Assembly (NCBI GenBank): GCA_031425195.1
Contig: JANPIX010000003.1
Span: forward strand, 1 to 43,460
Length of the DNA stretch: 43,460 bases
Origin: JANPIX01 sp031425195
Lineage (GTDB): Bacteria; Pseudomonadota; Alphaproteobacteria; Rhodobacterales; Rhodobacteraceae
Reading direction: 5' to 3'
Part shown: positions 23,593 through 29,657 of the stretch, one piece after another
Position numbering within the stretch: position 1 is the stretch's first letter
Layout of the letters: the number at the start of each line of letters is the position of its first letter
Made by a program: the position numbers and the translations under genes
The notes under the pieces: model-generated
What the model was told of the DNA's origin: nothing
Database searches by the model: none
The model's input: the letters and a program-made list of their open reading frames with translations, nothing else

Positions 23593-23664
23593 GAACTGTT
23601 CTCCACAGAACGGAACTGTTCCAATCTGTGGATTCCACAGAATTCCACAGTTCCAGAACTGTTC
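23593..23664. repeat. iteron-like repeat cluster, candidate origin or operator
   Basis: GAACTGTTC occurs three times (23593-23601, 23613-23621, 23656-23664). TCCACAG occurs three times (23602-23608, 23634-23640, 23644-23650), and CTGTGGA-T-TCCACAG (23626-23640) is a perfect palindrome. The last 15 bases (23650-23664) read GTTC-N7-GTTC, the alphaproteobacterial LexA box form. A 37-base pyrimidine tract (23551-23587) lies on one side and a replication-like gene on the other. TGTGGAT inside the cluster is close to a DnaA box. Dense short repeats beside a replication gene are typical for a phage origin. Confidence 0.55.
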
Positions 23665-24302
23665 TAGCCGCCCCGCCCTTTCATGTTCAGCCACCCGGCC
23701 CGCCCCGCATGGGCCAGCGCCTGTTCGTAAACGCTGGCGCGCCGCTGACCGGGGCAGTTCTGCACCAGCCATGCGTCCATGCGTTCGATCAGTATTCCGT
23801 CGGCCACCACAGCCTTGTCGCAGCCAAGGTTGACCAGTGCCGTGCGCAACCTGTCCAGCCGCGCGGAAACCGCCTTTTCGGTGTTGGCAAGGTCGCGCGC
23901 CTCACGCTTGGCAAAGGCATCGCGCAGACCTTCCAGCACCACCGGATGCATCAGGCGAACCTCATCGCCGCACTGGCACGGCACCCAGTTGTGCAGCGCC
24001 CCCATCTCGCGCTTGTGCAGCCCTTCCCAGACATGGGCATCGATCCGCAGAAGCCGCGCCAGCAGCGCATGGTCGCGCGGCAATGTGCCGATGGGCGTCT
24101 GCGACTGCGCTATGAAGAACAGGTTCAGCGCGGCCCCCTGCACATCCATCGACGCCGACAGGTGCAGCGCCGAATTGAGCCAGCGGTGATGATGGAACAT
24201 GGTGAAGTAATGCGCGGGCAACCGGTCATTCGGCCCGAAATCATAGGCAGGCCAACCGCCATCCTGCGGCACCGGCGTCAGGTGGTCAGGGCGCGCGCTC
24301 AC
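23664..24302 (-). CDS. replication-associated protein (DUF1376-like N terminus)
   Basis: A 212-residue protein. The GTG start at 24302 overlaps the upstream stop. The N-terminal part (LPAHYFTMFHHHRWLNSALH ... GAALNLFFIAQSQ ... LPRDHALLARLLRID) follows the pattern of DUF1376 and related winged-helix domains of phage replication proteins. WVPCQCGDEVRLMHP carries a Cys-x-Cys pair. The rest is a charged helix and a C-terminal globular part. The gene stops at the edge of the repeat cluster 23593-23664. An initiator role fits, but no helicase or primase motif is present. Confidence 0.6.
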   Translation of the reverse strand: MSARPDHLTPVPQDGGWPAYDFGPNDRLPAHYFTMFHHHRWLNSALHLSASMDVQGAALNLFFIAQSQTPIGTLPRDHALLARLLRIDAHVWEGLHKREMGALHNWVPCQCGDEVRLMHPVVLEGLRDAFAKREARDLANTEKAVSARLDRLRTALVNLGCDKAVVADGILIERMDAWLVQNCPGQRRASVYEQALAHAGRAGWLNMKGRGG

Positions 24303-24502
24303 CGGTGACGCCCCTTTGCGGTCTGCAGCGCGCGACGGCGCATTTCGATGTCATAAGACGTGGTCCCGTCGATTTCCCCCGCGAGCCGCAGGGAGGCGCG
24401 CAACGATTCCAGTTCGGTTTCGGTGGCGCAGGCGGCAATGTGCCCCCGGATTTGCGCGGCGCGCTCAGGGGTCATCGGGGCGCGGGCGGCGGGTTGTGTC
24501 AT
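24299..24502 (-). CDS. unrecognised small phage protein
   Basis: A 67-residue helical protein starting MTQPAARAPMTPERAAQIRG, ending RRALQTAKGRHR. The ATG at 24502 is preferred to an upstream in-frame ATG because it overlaps the previous stop by 4 bases, as its neighbours do. No known domain is recognised. Confidence 0.65.
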   Translation of the reverse strand: MTQPAARAPMTPERAAQIRGHIAACATETELESLRASLRLAGEIDGTTSYDIEMRRRALQTAKGRHR

Positions 24503-24690
24503 CGCACATCCCCTCGCTCGATCATTGCGGCAACACACTCACAGGCGGCGGCACGGGCCTTGAGCCTGTCAGTCTCATGCCACTTTGCGTTCAGATGGGC
24601 AGTCCACGCATCTTGTCGCGCCGCGCTGGCGTCAAGCCGAAGCCGCGCAGCAAAGCCCACCATAAATGCCGAAATCTTCACGCCGCCCAT
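24499..24690 (-). CDS. unrecognised small phage protein
   Basis: A 63-residue helical, Ala-rich protein starting MGGVKISAFMVGFAARLRLD. Both ends overlap neighbouring genes (13 bases with the upstream gene, 4 bases with the next), so it is translated as part of the leftward operon. Function is unknown. Confidence 0.65.
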   Translation of the reverse strand: MGGVKISAFMVGFAARLRLDASAARQDAWTAHLNAKWHETDRLKARAAACECVAAMIERGDVR

Positions 24691-25421
24691 TTCTGCCCCC
24701 CAACCTTTGGCGCGGCCACGGCCTTGCGCCCGAACTTGTCACACAGATCGCGCCGCTTCAGCTCGGCCTGTTCGGCCGCAGCCACCCGCGTCAGATGCCA
24801 CGCCTCGACAGAAGCCGGACCTGCGGCGCGTCGCGGGCGCGTGGGCAGCCCCATGCGCGCTGCGGTGGCGGTCACGGTGTTTCGGGCGACGTCATAATGT
24901 TCGGCGATACGAATGGCGGGGACCCCGGCGCGCCAGATCGCCGCAAAGTCGGGGCAGGTGATGGCGTGGCGCGGGTTCACAAGACCCGCGCGGTGCGGCA
25001 GGCCCAGCAGCCGTGCCCGCCGCGAAATCGCCTGCGGCGTCATCCCGAACTTGGCCGCCAGATCGTCATAGGTCAACCTTGTGTCGAACCACGCCGCGCG
25101 CAGCACGTCATCGGGCACGCGGAACCGTCGCCCCCGCAGTCCAAGCACCCGCGCCCGGATGGCCAGCCATTTGGGATCGATCCCCAGCACATGTGCCGCC
25201 TGTGCCCGCGTCAACGTCCAGTCCAGCCAGACGCGGCGGATTTCATCATCGCTGGCGGTGCAGAACGTCGCGCGGGGCGGCAAACCCAAGGCGCGCGCCC
25301 GAAGGCGCAGGGTCCGGTCGCAAACACCCAGCGTTGCGGCCAGTTCGGGCACTGACGCGTCACGCGTCAGCCAAGCCCGCCGCACCGCCGCATTCGACAA
25401 GACAACCGCGCGACCCATCAC
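24678..25421 (-). CDS. protein with four tandem helix-turn-helix units
   Basis: A 247-residue basic protein built of four repeats of about 37 residues, at about 12-50, 59-98, 106-144 and 158-195. Each reads as a Trp or Phe helix, a turn with LAxxxG or similar, and a recognition helix ending RARxLGLP (for example DLAAKFGMTPQAISRRARLL). The units resemble the helix-turn-helix of GcrA-like or resolvase-tail DNA-binding domains. A string of four suggests recognition of a long or repeated DNA site, perhaps as a phage regulator. The C-terminal 50 residues are a charged tail. Exact family and targets are unknown. Confidence 0.8.
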   Translation of the reverse strand: MMGRAVVLSNAAVRRAWLTRDASVPELAATLGVCDRTLRLRARALGLPPRATFCTASDDEIRRVWLDWTLTRAQAAHVLGIDPKWLAIRARVLGLRGRRFRVPDDVLRAAWFDTRLTYDDLAAKFGMTPQAISRRARLLGLPHRAGLVNPRHAITCPDFAAIWRAGVPAIRIAEHYDVARNTVTATAARMGLPTRPRRAAGPASVEAWHLTRVAAAEQAELKRRDLCDKFGRKAVAAPKVGGQKWAA

Positions 25422-25431
25422 TGACCGTCCT

Positions 25432-25716
25432 TCATGGAAAACCTGCCCGTGCGGCGATCCGCACTCTGGGTGGGCAACACCCCTGTGTCCAAGGCTTGCC
25501 GCTCACCGCACGACCCGGCATCGGGCACGACATCACGCCTTGGCTGGTGCGGACCTTCCGCGACAGGCCACGATACCCGCCGCCGTCTCGCCCGATGCCG
25601 GTGTCTGATAGGATTCGGGGCGCGCGGCACCCTAGGGAGGAGTCAGCCCGCGCGCCCCTGACCGCCCGCACTGCCATGCGGAACGGATGGGAAAAGGTAA
25701 ACGGGGTGCTGCGCAT
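25432..25716 (-). CDS. doubtful Arg/Gly-rich small gene
   Basis: A 94-codon frame whose ATG overlaps the stop of the ParB-like gene (ATGA) and whose stop lies 10 bp before the next gene, so it fills the gap in the operon exactly. Composition (RGARADSSLGCRAPR, GRDGGGYRGLSRK) is odd for a folded protein, and a large hairpin lies inside it. It may be a true small gene, or the stretch may act as an RNA element instead. Confidence 0.35.
   Translation of the reverse strand: MRSTPFTFSHPFRMAVRAVRGARADSSLGCRAPRILSDTGIGRDGGGYRGLSRKVRTSQGVMSCPMPGRAVSGKPWTQGCCPPRVRIAARAGFP
25617..25658. other. long perfect inverted repeat inside the early operon
   Basis: GGGGCGCGCGG (25617-25627) and CCGCGCGCCCC (25648-25658) pair perfectly over 11 bp around a 20-base loop, which itself holds the palindrome CCCTAGGG (25630-25637). 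In RNA this would be a very stable hairpin. There is no T-run, so it may be a processing site, an antitermination element or a protein-binding site. Confidence 0.5.
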
Positions 25717-26531
25717 CAGGCGGCACCCTTCTGAAAGGCCCGGATGGCCATGGCAATCGCATCGGCATTGGTCAGCGCCGCACCACCCGCCCGCATCTTT
25801 TCGGCGCGGCCGATCAGGCGGAACGGATCGTTCGCCCGCAGAAACCCGGCCAGATCGGCGCGCAGGAACGCGGCATCGGACGCGACGGCCCGAACGAACG
25901 GCGTCAGGATGTAATCGCTGTACAGCGCCACGCGCCCCGTCGTGTCATAAGCGCGGATGGCTTTCAGGGCCGCCGACAGCGCCTTGGCCTGCCCGCCCGT
26001 GATCATCTTGCGCACTGCACCGATGCAATAGATGACACCCGCCTTGCGCTTGACTGCCGACGGGTTCGACGTCGCCAGATGGCAGCCCGCGCCCTCGACC
26101 ACATCGCGGCAACGCACGGCCCAGCCTTCACCCCCGGCCAGCGCGGCCCGGTAAATCTGATGCACGGTCATCTGCTTGACTTGCGTGTTGACACCGACGA
26201 ACGCCGCCGCCTGTGCCGCCACCGACAGATGCACGATTTGCGCCGGAACAGCATGCAACCCGCACAGCTTGGCCGCGTGAACCCGGTGCTGCCCGTCGAT
26301 CACGGCCAGACGCCCGCCATCCGCCGGAGCCAGCAGCACGGGGCTGAACTTGGCCCATTCGAACGCATCGGCGATGCGCTGGACGGCCTGCAGCCCCTTC
26401 GCGTCCATCGCGCGCTGATACCGGTCATCGATCACCATCCGGTCGATGGCGACCCATTCCAGCATCGGGCGCGGCTGATCCGCCATTTCCGCAGGCGTCA
26501 GGGCCAGCACGTTGATTTCCCGGAAACTCAT
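25716..26531 (-). CDS. ParB/sulfiredoxin-like domain protein
   Basis: A 271-residue protein. The fold is shown by WVAIDRMVIDDRYQRAMDAK, then FSPVLLAPADGGRLAVIDGQ and HRVHAAKLCGLHAVPA, the motif order of ParB N-terminal/Srx domains (DxxYQR ... DGQHR). These are found in chromosome partition proteins and in phage nucleases or modification-associated proteins. The C-terminal half is helical with no second domain recognised. Start at 26531 gives the ATGA overlap with the previous gene; a longer frame upstream is not needed. CTP or DNA binding is likely, but its role in the phage is unknown. Confidence 0.78.
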   Translation of the reverse strand: MSFREINVLALTPAEMADQPRPMLEWVAIDRMVIDDRYQRAMDAKGLQAVQRIADAFEWAKFSPVLLAPADGGRLAVIDGQHRVHAAKLCGLHAVPAQIVHLSVAAQAAAFVGVNTQVKQMTVHQIYRAALAGGEGWAVRCRDVVEGAGCHLATSNPSAVKRKAGVIYCIGAVRKMITGGQAKALSAALKAIRAYDTTGRVALYSDYILTPFVRAVASDAAFLRADLAGFLRANDPFRLIGRAEKMRAGGAALTNADAIAMAIRAFQKGAA

Positions 26532-27004
26532 GGCCGCATCCCCCCGAACAGATGCCAGGCGGCAAGGCCCAGCCCGGCGCAAACCGCCGTCAGAACCACC
26601 GCCGTGCAGATCAGCAGAACCGTCTGCCGCAGCGCGGGCGCGAGGTCGTCCAGAAATTCCGTAGCGTCATCCAAGGGCGATTCCGGCGAACCAGAACCGT
26701 CCGCAGCAGTTAGTCGTTTTGGGGAAGTCTGTGCCGCGCGGTCGGCAGCACGGAAAAAGAAAGGTTGTACCGCCACATCTGCAAGGCTGACGGCACTCTG
26801 ATCGTAATGCGGCAACCGGGTCAGATTGTCGGGCAACGGTGCCGCCTCATCCTGCAGCCCTTGGTCAAATGCATTTGCCAACATCGCCGCCTGACGCGGG
26901 GTCGCGACCAGAATGCCGGGCGCGCCATCGGTCCGCGCCGCCGTGTCCTGCAGGTTCTGCGCCAGAATAGAATCCGGCCAGGTATCCTCGATCAACCCCT
27001 TCAC
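26528..27004 (-). CDS. C-terminally membrane-anchored phage protein
   Basis: A 158-residue protein with a soluble acidic N-terminal part and a single transmembrane segment at about 129-152 (TVLLICTAVVLTAVCAGLGL). The GTG start at 27004 overlaps the upstream stop. No family is recognised. A tail-anchored layout in an early operon suggests an effect on the host membrane or exclusion, but this is a guess. Confidence 0.65.
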   Translation of the reverse strand: MKGLIEDTWPDSILAQNLQDTAARTDGAPGILVATPRQAAMLANAFDQGLQDEAAPLPDNLTRLPHYDQSAVSLADVAVQPFFFRAADRAAQTSPKRLTAADGSGSPESPLDDATEFLDDLAPALRQTVLLICTAVVLTAVCAGLGLAAWHLFGGMRP

Positions 27005-27354
27005 GCACCACCCCCTGACATCAGATCCGGACGGCCCACAGCGCGCAGCGCATCGGCCCGGGTGCAGCGCAGCGCCTTTTTCACCCTGTCGTAATCGGCC
27101 CGCTCCGCTGCTGTCAGCGCGGCCAGAACCCTCAGCCCGGCAAAGACAAGCCCGTGCTGCCGGGCATAGCTTGTGGCCGACGAATGATGCCGCCCGCGCG
27201 CCCGCGCCGCCTGCACCACAGACAACCCGGCAGCGGCGCAGTCTTCCCAGCTGGGGATGGGGGCGGTGCCGCACACAGGCCGGGCCGCTTGCGCGTTACC
27301 CGGCCCGCCGCCATCATGGGTGGTGCCAACCAACCCCACGAAAGGAATGAGCAT
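27001..27354 (-). CDS. small phage protein with helix-turn-helix look
   Basis: A 117-residue frame from the ATG at 27354, which lacks a clear ribosome-binding site and overlaps the start of a rightward gene, so the true start may lie further in. The core PSWEDCAAAGLSVVQAARAR followed by GRHHSSATSYARQHGL reads like a bihelical DNA-binding unit of the kind seen in HNH and transposase-associated proteins. The C terminus is LRCTRADALRAVGRPDL. Function unknown. Confidence 0.6.
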   Translation of the reverse strand: MLIPFVGLVGTTHDGGGPGNAQAARPVCGTAPIPSWEDCAAAGLSVVQAARARGRHHSSATSYARQHGLVFAGLRVLAALTAAERADYDRVKKALRCTRADALRAVGRPDLMSGGGA

Positions 27355-27685
27355 GGAATTATCAGGTTTCGGCTTCGGCAAAGTCACCTTCAATTCATCT
27401 GTTGCCGACAAGGAAAGATCAGCGGTCTCCGAAGGAATGGTGACGCTCGTACATGAAGCCGTGGCAGGCATCCCTGCGCATTTCACAGTGGATTTCAGCA
27501 TTTGGGCGCGCCATCAGGTTCATGGAGTGGACGTGTCGCAATTGGTGAATCTGACCGCAGTTGTCCCGGCGGCGATTGGAGAGCCCTATGAACGGATTGA
27601 ACAACAAGGCGCTCAATCTCTTGCCGCGATTTTGCGGCAGATTGCTGATCTGATGGAAGCCGAACTACAACGCGACGGCGAATGA
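27353..27685 (+). CDS. unrecognised protein embedded against the leftward operon
   Basis: A 110-residue protein with a good AAAGGA site 7 bases before its ATG. Composition is balanced and protein-like (MELSGFGFGKVTFNSSVADK, IWARHQVHGVDVSQLVNLTA). It runs rightward, opposite to its neighbours, and its ends overlap leftward frames on both sides. Base composition is less G+C-rich than the surroundings, suggesting a later addition. No family recognised. Confidence 0.68.
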   Translation: MELSGFGFGKVTFNSSVADKERSAVSEGMVTLVHEAVAGIPAHFTVDFSIWARHQVHGVDVSQLVNLTAVVPAAIGEPYERIEQQGAQSLAAILRQIADLMEAELQRDGE

Positions 27686-27749
27686 TCCGCCAGACGACGG
27701 CCATCAATGCGGCCGTCGCGATGAGGTTGATTGCAACCAGCCACTCCAT
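27495..27749 (-). CDS. small membrane protein
   Basis: An 84-residue frame whose ATG overlaps the previous stop (ATGA). Residues about 1-22 are a transmembrane segment (MEWLVAINLIATAALMAVVW), followed by a basic stretch RIIRRR. The remainder lies antisense to the rightward gene 27353-27685 and may be poorly constrained. The N-terminal part outside that overlap looks real; the C-terminal end is uncertain. Confidence 0.5.
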   Translation of the reverse strand: MEWLVAINLIATAALMAVVWRIIRRRVVVRLPSDQQSAAKSRQEIERLVVQSVHRALQSPPGQLRSDSPIATRPLHEPDGAPKC

Positions 27750-27832
27750 CACATCCGCCCCCAGGCCCGCGCCGCGAACCACAGCCCGGCCAGCGCCCAC
27801 GCCACGGCGATCCATTCTGGCGACAGCGTCAT
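27749..27832 (-). CDS. 27-residue hydrophobic peptide
   Basis: ATG at 27832 overlaps the stop of the upstream gene and its own stop overlaps the next start, so it sits exactly in the operon frame chain. The peptide (MTLSPEWIAVAWALAGLWFA plus a short basic end) is a single membrane helix. Tiny membrane peptides are common in phage early operons. Confidence 0.5.
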   Translation of the reverse strand: MTLSPEWIAVAWALAGLWFAARAWGRM

Positions 27833-28173
27833 GCCGCCACCCGCAGGGGTTCGGCCTGTTGCAGCACGATCCGCGCGAACACGTCGGGCCAGCCCACAGC
27901 GGCAATCGCCACCTTGTCGCCCATCGGCACGCCCATATCGTCCCACCAGTTGCAGGCGGTCTGGAACGTCACCCCGAACAGCGCGGCAGTCACCTCGCGG
28001 CTGGGCTGCGTGGCGCGGATGAACCGGCCCCACCGCTCCGGAAAGGCAAGGCGCAGCGCGCGCGGCTCAAACGGATTGGCCCAAGGCCGCGACGGCGCGG
28101 CGTGCGACACAGGGCGCGGGCTGGAATGGATCAAGGTCAGCGCAGGACGCGCGGCGGGGGCAGGGCGTGACAT
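27829..28173 (-). CDS. unrecognised phage protein, possible helix-turn-helix
   Basis: A 114-residue protein. AGGAAG lies 7 bases before the ATG at 28173. After a Pro/Arg-rich start the core is RWGRFIRATQPSREVTAALF and GVTFQTACNWWDDMGVPMGD, which looks like a helix-turn-helix where TFQTACNWW is the recognition helix. It may be an early regulator. A longer frame starting at 28194 is less likely. Confidence 0.65.
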   Translation of the reverse strand: MSRPAPAARPALTLIHSSPRPVSHAAPSRPWANPFEPRALRLAFPERWGRFIRATQPSREVTAALFGVTFQTACNWWDDMGVPMGDKVAIAAVGWPDVFARIVLQQAEPLRVAA

Positions 28174-28205
28174 CAGGCGGCTTCCTTCTGACAAGGGGAA
28201 TGGAT

Positions 28206-28232
28206 GGGCGAGGCTTGCGAAAAGCCCCGCCC
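28206..28232. terminator. hairpin between opposing early genes
   Basis: GGGCG-A-GGCTT (28206-28216) pairs with AAGCC-C-CGCCC (28222-28232) with one mismatch and a 5-base loop. It lies downstream of the leftward gene ending at 28420 and just before the rightward start 28280. No T-run is present. Confidence 0.35.
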
Positions 28233-28279
28233 TGTCCCACCATCGCGCTTGGACAAGGCAACGATGGAGGGAATGGGGG

Positions 28280-28510
28280 ATGGTGTATTGGACCCACCGA
28301 ACAAAGCATGGCCTGTGGTCGATCCGGTTCCACGCGGGGCATTGGCGCCCCTATCTGGACGATGAAAGTCTGGGCGCCTACGCAACGCCGCAGCAGGCGC
28401 TGGATGATCTTGCCGGGGGTCACACATTCGGCACCCCCACCGGAATCGACACATCCGCCTGCGGGCTGCCCGACGATCTGTCGGAATGGACACCGCACGG
28501 CGGGCACTGA
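28280..28510 (+). CDS. conserved small phage protein
   Basis: A 76-residue protein with GGAGG 9 bases before its ATG. The pattern WTHRTKHGLWSIRFHAGHWR, LDDESLGAYATPQQALDDLA and GGHTFGTPTGIDTSACGLPD is one I recognise as a recurring small protein family in proteobacterial phages, of unknown function. It runs against the leftward operon, and its end overlaps the 3' end of the leftward gene 28420-28803. Confidence 0.75.
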   Translation: MVYWTHRTKHGLWSIRFHAGHWRPYLDDESLGAYATPQQALDDLAGGHTFGTPTGIDTSACGLPDDLSEWTPHGGH

Positions 28511-28803
28511 CCCCGGTCGCGCGGGCCTTCGGCCAGAAATTCGGCCAGCGTTTCGGCCAGATGCCGCGCGCTTTCCGCGTCCAGCCGCAACGACAGCACC
28601 GCCGCGTCAGGCATCCGGAACCCGACCACGATCCGGTCGCACTGCGCGCAATACGGCAGCGTGTTGTGCCACGACGCCTCGTGATAATAACGCCCGCAAT
28701 AATACACCGTCCCGGTCGTGGGGTCGTAACCGGCGACTGTGCCATCGGCCAACCTGTCGGCGGCGCGCGGATCAGTTGCGGGCAGACAAGCAATGCGCGG
28801 CAT
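28420..28803 (-). CDS. unrecognised phage protein with Cys motif
   Basis: A 127-residue protein whose ATG overlaps the stop of the Cro-like gene (ATGA). The core VYYCGRYYHEASWHNTLPYC followed by AQCDRIVVGFRMPDA has a C-x(19-22)-C-x2-C arrangement that could bind metal. A helix (SARHLAETLAEFLAEG) follows. The last 30 codons overlap the rightward gene 28280-28510. Confidence 0.65.
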   Translation of the reverse strand: MPRIACLPATDPRAADRLADGTVAGYDPTTGTVYYCGRYYHEASWHNTLPYCAQCDRIVVGFRMPDAAVLSLRLDAESARHLAETLAEFLAEGPRDRGQCPPCGVHSDRSSGSPQADVSIPVGVPNV

Positions 28804-29018
28804 CAGGCGGCATCCTTCGGTTGGGGGAGGGGTTCGGATGCGGGGTTCGCGGCCATGTAGGCGCGCAGCTGCGAAGCGGTGTTCAGGGTGCAGGACTTTC
28901 CCGCCTCCCATCCCTTCCACGCCGATCCGCCAAGGGTCGTAGCCCTCTGCACGATCGTTGTCGGCTCAACGCCAGCGATACGGGCATATTCGCGGATTTC
29001 TTGCATCAACTGTTCCAT
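28803..29018 (-). CDS. Cro-like small DNA-binding protein
   Basis: A 71-residue protein transcribed leftward from the switch region, divergent from the CI-like gene. Residues about 5-50 (IREYARIAGVEPTTIVQRAT ... SAWKGWEAGKSCTL) look like a helix-turn-helix with TTIVQRA as the turn and recognition part. Gene size and place are those of a Cro or CII-type regulator. Its promoter (TTGACG at 29053-29048, TACATC at 29030-29025) encloses operator O1, so it should be repressed in the lysogen. It is the first gene of the leftward early operon. Confidence 0.78.
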   Translation of the reverse strand: MEQLMQEIREYARIAGVEPTTIVQRATTLGGSAWKGWEAGKSCTLNTASQLRAYMAANPASEPLPQPKDAA

Positions 29019-29024
29019 GGAACC

Positions 29025-29048
29025 GATGTAGGTTTATTATCCTACATC
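29025..29048. promoter_or_regulatory. operator O1 within the leftward early promoter
   Basis: GATGTAGG and CCTACATC form a perfect 8-bp inverted repeat around TTTATTAT. The core is TAGG-N8-CCTA. On the minus strand TTGACG (29053-29048) and TACATC (29030-29025), 17 bp apart, flank it as -35 and -10. A repressor bound here would block RNA polymerase. Confidence 0.75.
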
Positions 29049-29052
29049 GTCA

Positions 29053-29068
29053 ACGGTTTTTTATCCGA
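29053..29068. promoter_or_regulatory. operator O2
   Basis: ACGG-TTTTTTAT-CCGA. Same GG-N8-CC plan as O1 with an identical spacer to O5. Its centre is 24 bp from that of O1, allowing cooperative binding on one face of the DNA within ordinary limits. Confidence 0.65.
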
Positions 29069-29088
29069 TTGAACGGGGCAGCCCCATA

Positions 29089-29104
29089 TCGGACTATTTT
29101 CCTA
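29089..29104. promoter_or_regulatory. operator O3 at the start of the CI-like gene
   Basis: TCGG-ACTATTTT-CCTA, centred 36 bp from O2. It overlaps the likely -10 region (GACTAT at 29092-29097; -35 TTGAAC at 29069-29074, spacer 17) of the CI-like gene and touches its start codon. This suits negative autoregulation by the repressor or repression by the Cro-like protein. Confidence 0.6.
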
Positions 29105-29424
29105 TGAAAGAGTTCGTTCAGATACTCGCGGAACGCATCGAGGCCGACCCCGACCTGACCGAATCCGGCCTCGCCTTACGCGCCGATCTGGACAACAGCA
29201 CCATCCGCCAGATGATCAAGCACCAGCGCAGCCCGCGCATCGACACCGCCCTGAAGATTTGCCGCGCCCTCGGCGAAACGGTCGAAAGCTTCATGTCGCA
29301 GGGGCAGGATCCGGTGACAAAAGAAATTCAGCTTCTCCTGCAACAGCTAACCGACGAAGAGAGGGCGATGTTGCTAGCCGCCGCACGAGGGCTTGCCGCT
29401 CAACACCATGAGGCAGGCGCGTGA
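29104..29424 (+). CDS. CI-like phage repressor (short, helix-turn-helix only)
   Basis: A 106-residue protein with an XRE-type helix-turn-helix at about 18-60 (LTESGLALRADLDNSTIRQM ... ALKICRALGETVESFM) and a C-terminal helical stretch (QLLLQQLTDEERAMLLAAAR) likely to dimerise. It lacks the S24 peptidase domain of self-cleaving CI proteins, so RecA-driven autocleavage is not expected. The ATG follows TTTTCCT with no ribosome-binding site, and the predicted transcription start falls on or near the A of ATG, so the mRNA is probably leaderless, as for lambda cI. It is divergent from the Cro-like gene and is the best candidate to bind the TAGG-N8-CCTA operators. Confidence 0.82.
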   Translation: MKEFVQILAERIEADPDLTESGLALRADLDNSTIRQMIKHQRSPRIDTALKICRALGETVESFMSQGQDPVTKEIQLLLQQLTDEERAMLLAAARGLAAQHHEAGA

Positions 29425-29473
29425 TCTGACGCAGGGCGTCCCGCAGGTCACAAACATCCGACTCACCCGCCAT
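29291..29473 (-). CDS. LexA-box-controlled small protein antisense to the repressor
   Basis: A 60-residue protein (MAGESDVCDLRDALRQITRL ... SPDPAPAT) with a perfect AGGAGG site at 29486-29481, 7 bases before its ATG. A GTTC-N7-GTTC box lies 10 bp further upstream. The 3' 134 bases are antisense to the end of the CI-like gene. The protein is helical and charged, with no known domain. SOS-controlled antirepressors such as Tum of phage 186 lie in comparable places; here the product, or the antisense transcript itself, could inactivate repression after DNA damage. The function is inferred. Confidence 0.62.
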   Translation of the reverse strand: MAGESDVCDLRDALRQITRLPHGVERQALVRRLATSPSLRRLAVAGEAEFLLSPDPAPAT

Positions 29474-29495
29474 ACCACTCCCTCCTAACACCCAA

Positions 29496-29510
29496 GAACG
29501 TTACCAGAAC
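29496..29510 (-). promoter_or_regulatory. LexA (SOS) box, GTTC-N7-GTTC
   Basis: On the minus strand GTTC-TGGTAAC-GTTC, a perfect match to the form bound by LexA of Rhodobacter and relatives. It overlaps a plausible -10 (TAACGT at 29503-29498; -35 TTGCAA at 29525-29520, spacer 16), so LexA would block transcription of the small gene 29291-29473. Confidence 0.7.
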
Positions 29511-29657
29511 AGAACTCGCTTGCAAGGCGCAAGGATGTCGGGCTTGGCAGGCAATGGTTGCGCATTAGACTGTAAGTCGATCAAGTGCGATTCGCTGCAT
29601 TTTGGAACAGCGTGACTGCCGCAGTGTCTCCATTCGGCTGACAAGAAAGGAACTCAA

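Noticed and set aside
23593..23664. CRISPR array
   Set aside because: The repeats are 7-9 bases with irregular spacing and no spacers of constant length; iterons or operators explain them better. No cas gene is present in the window.
29104..29424. Classical self-cleaving CI/LexA-type repressor
   Set aside because: The protein has 106 residues with helix-turn-helix and a helix only; there is no Ser/Lys peptidase domain.
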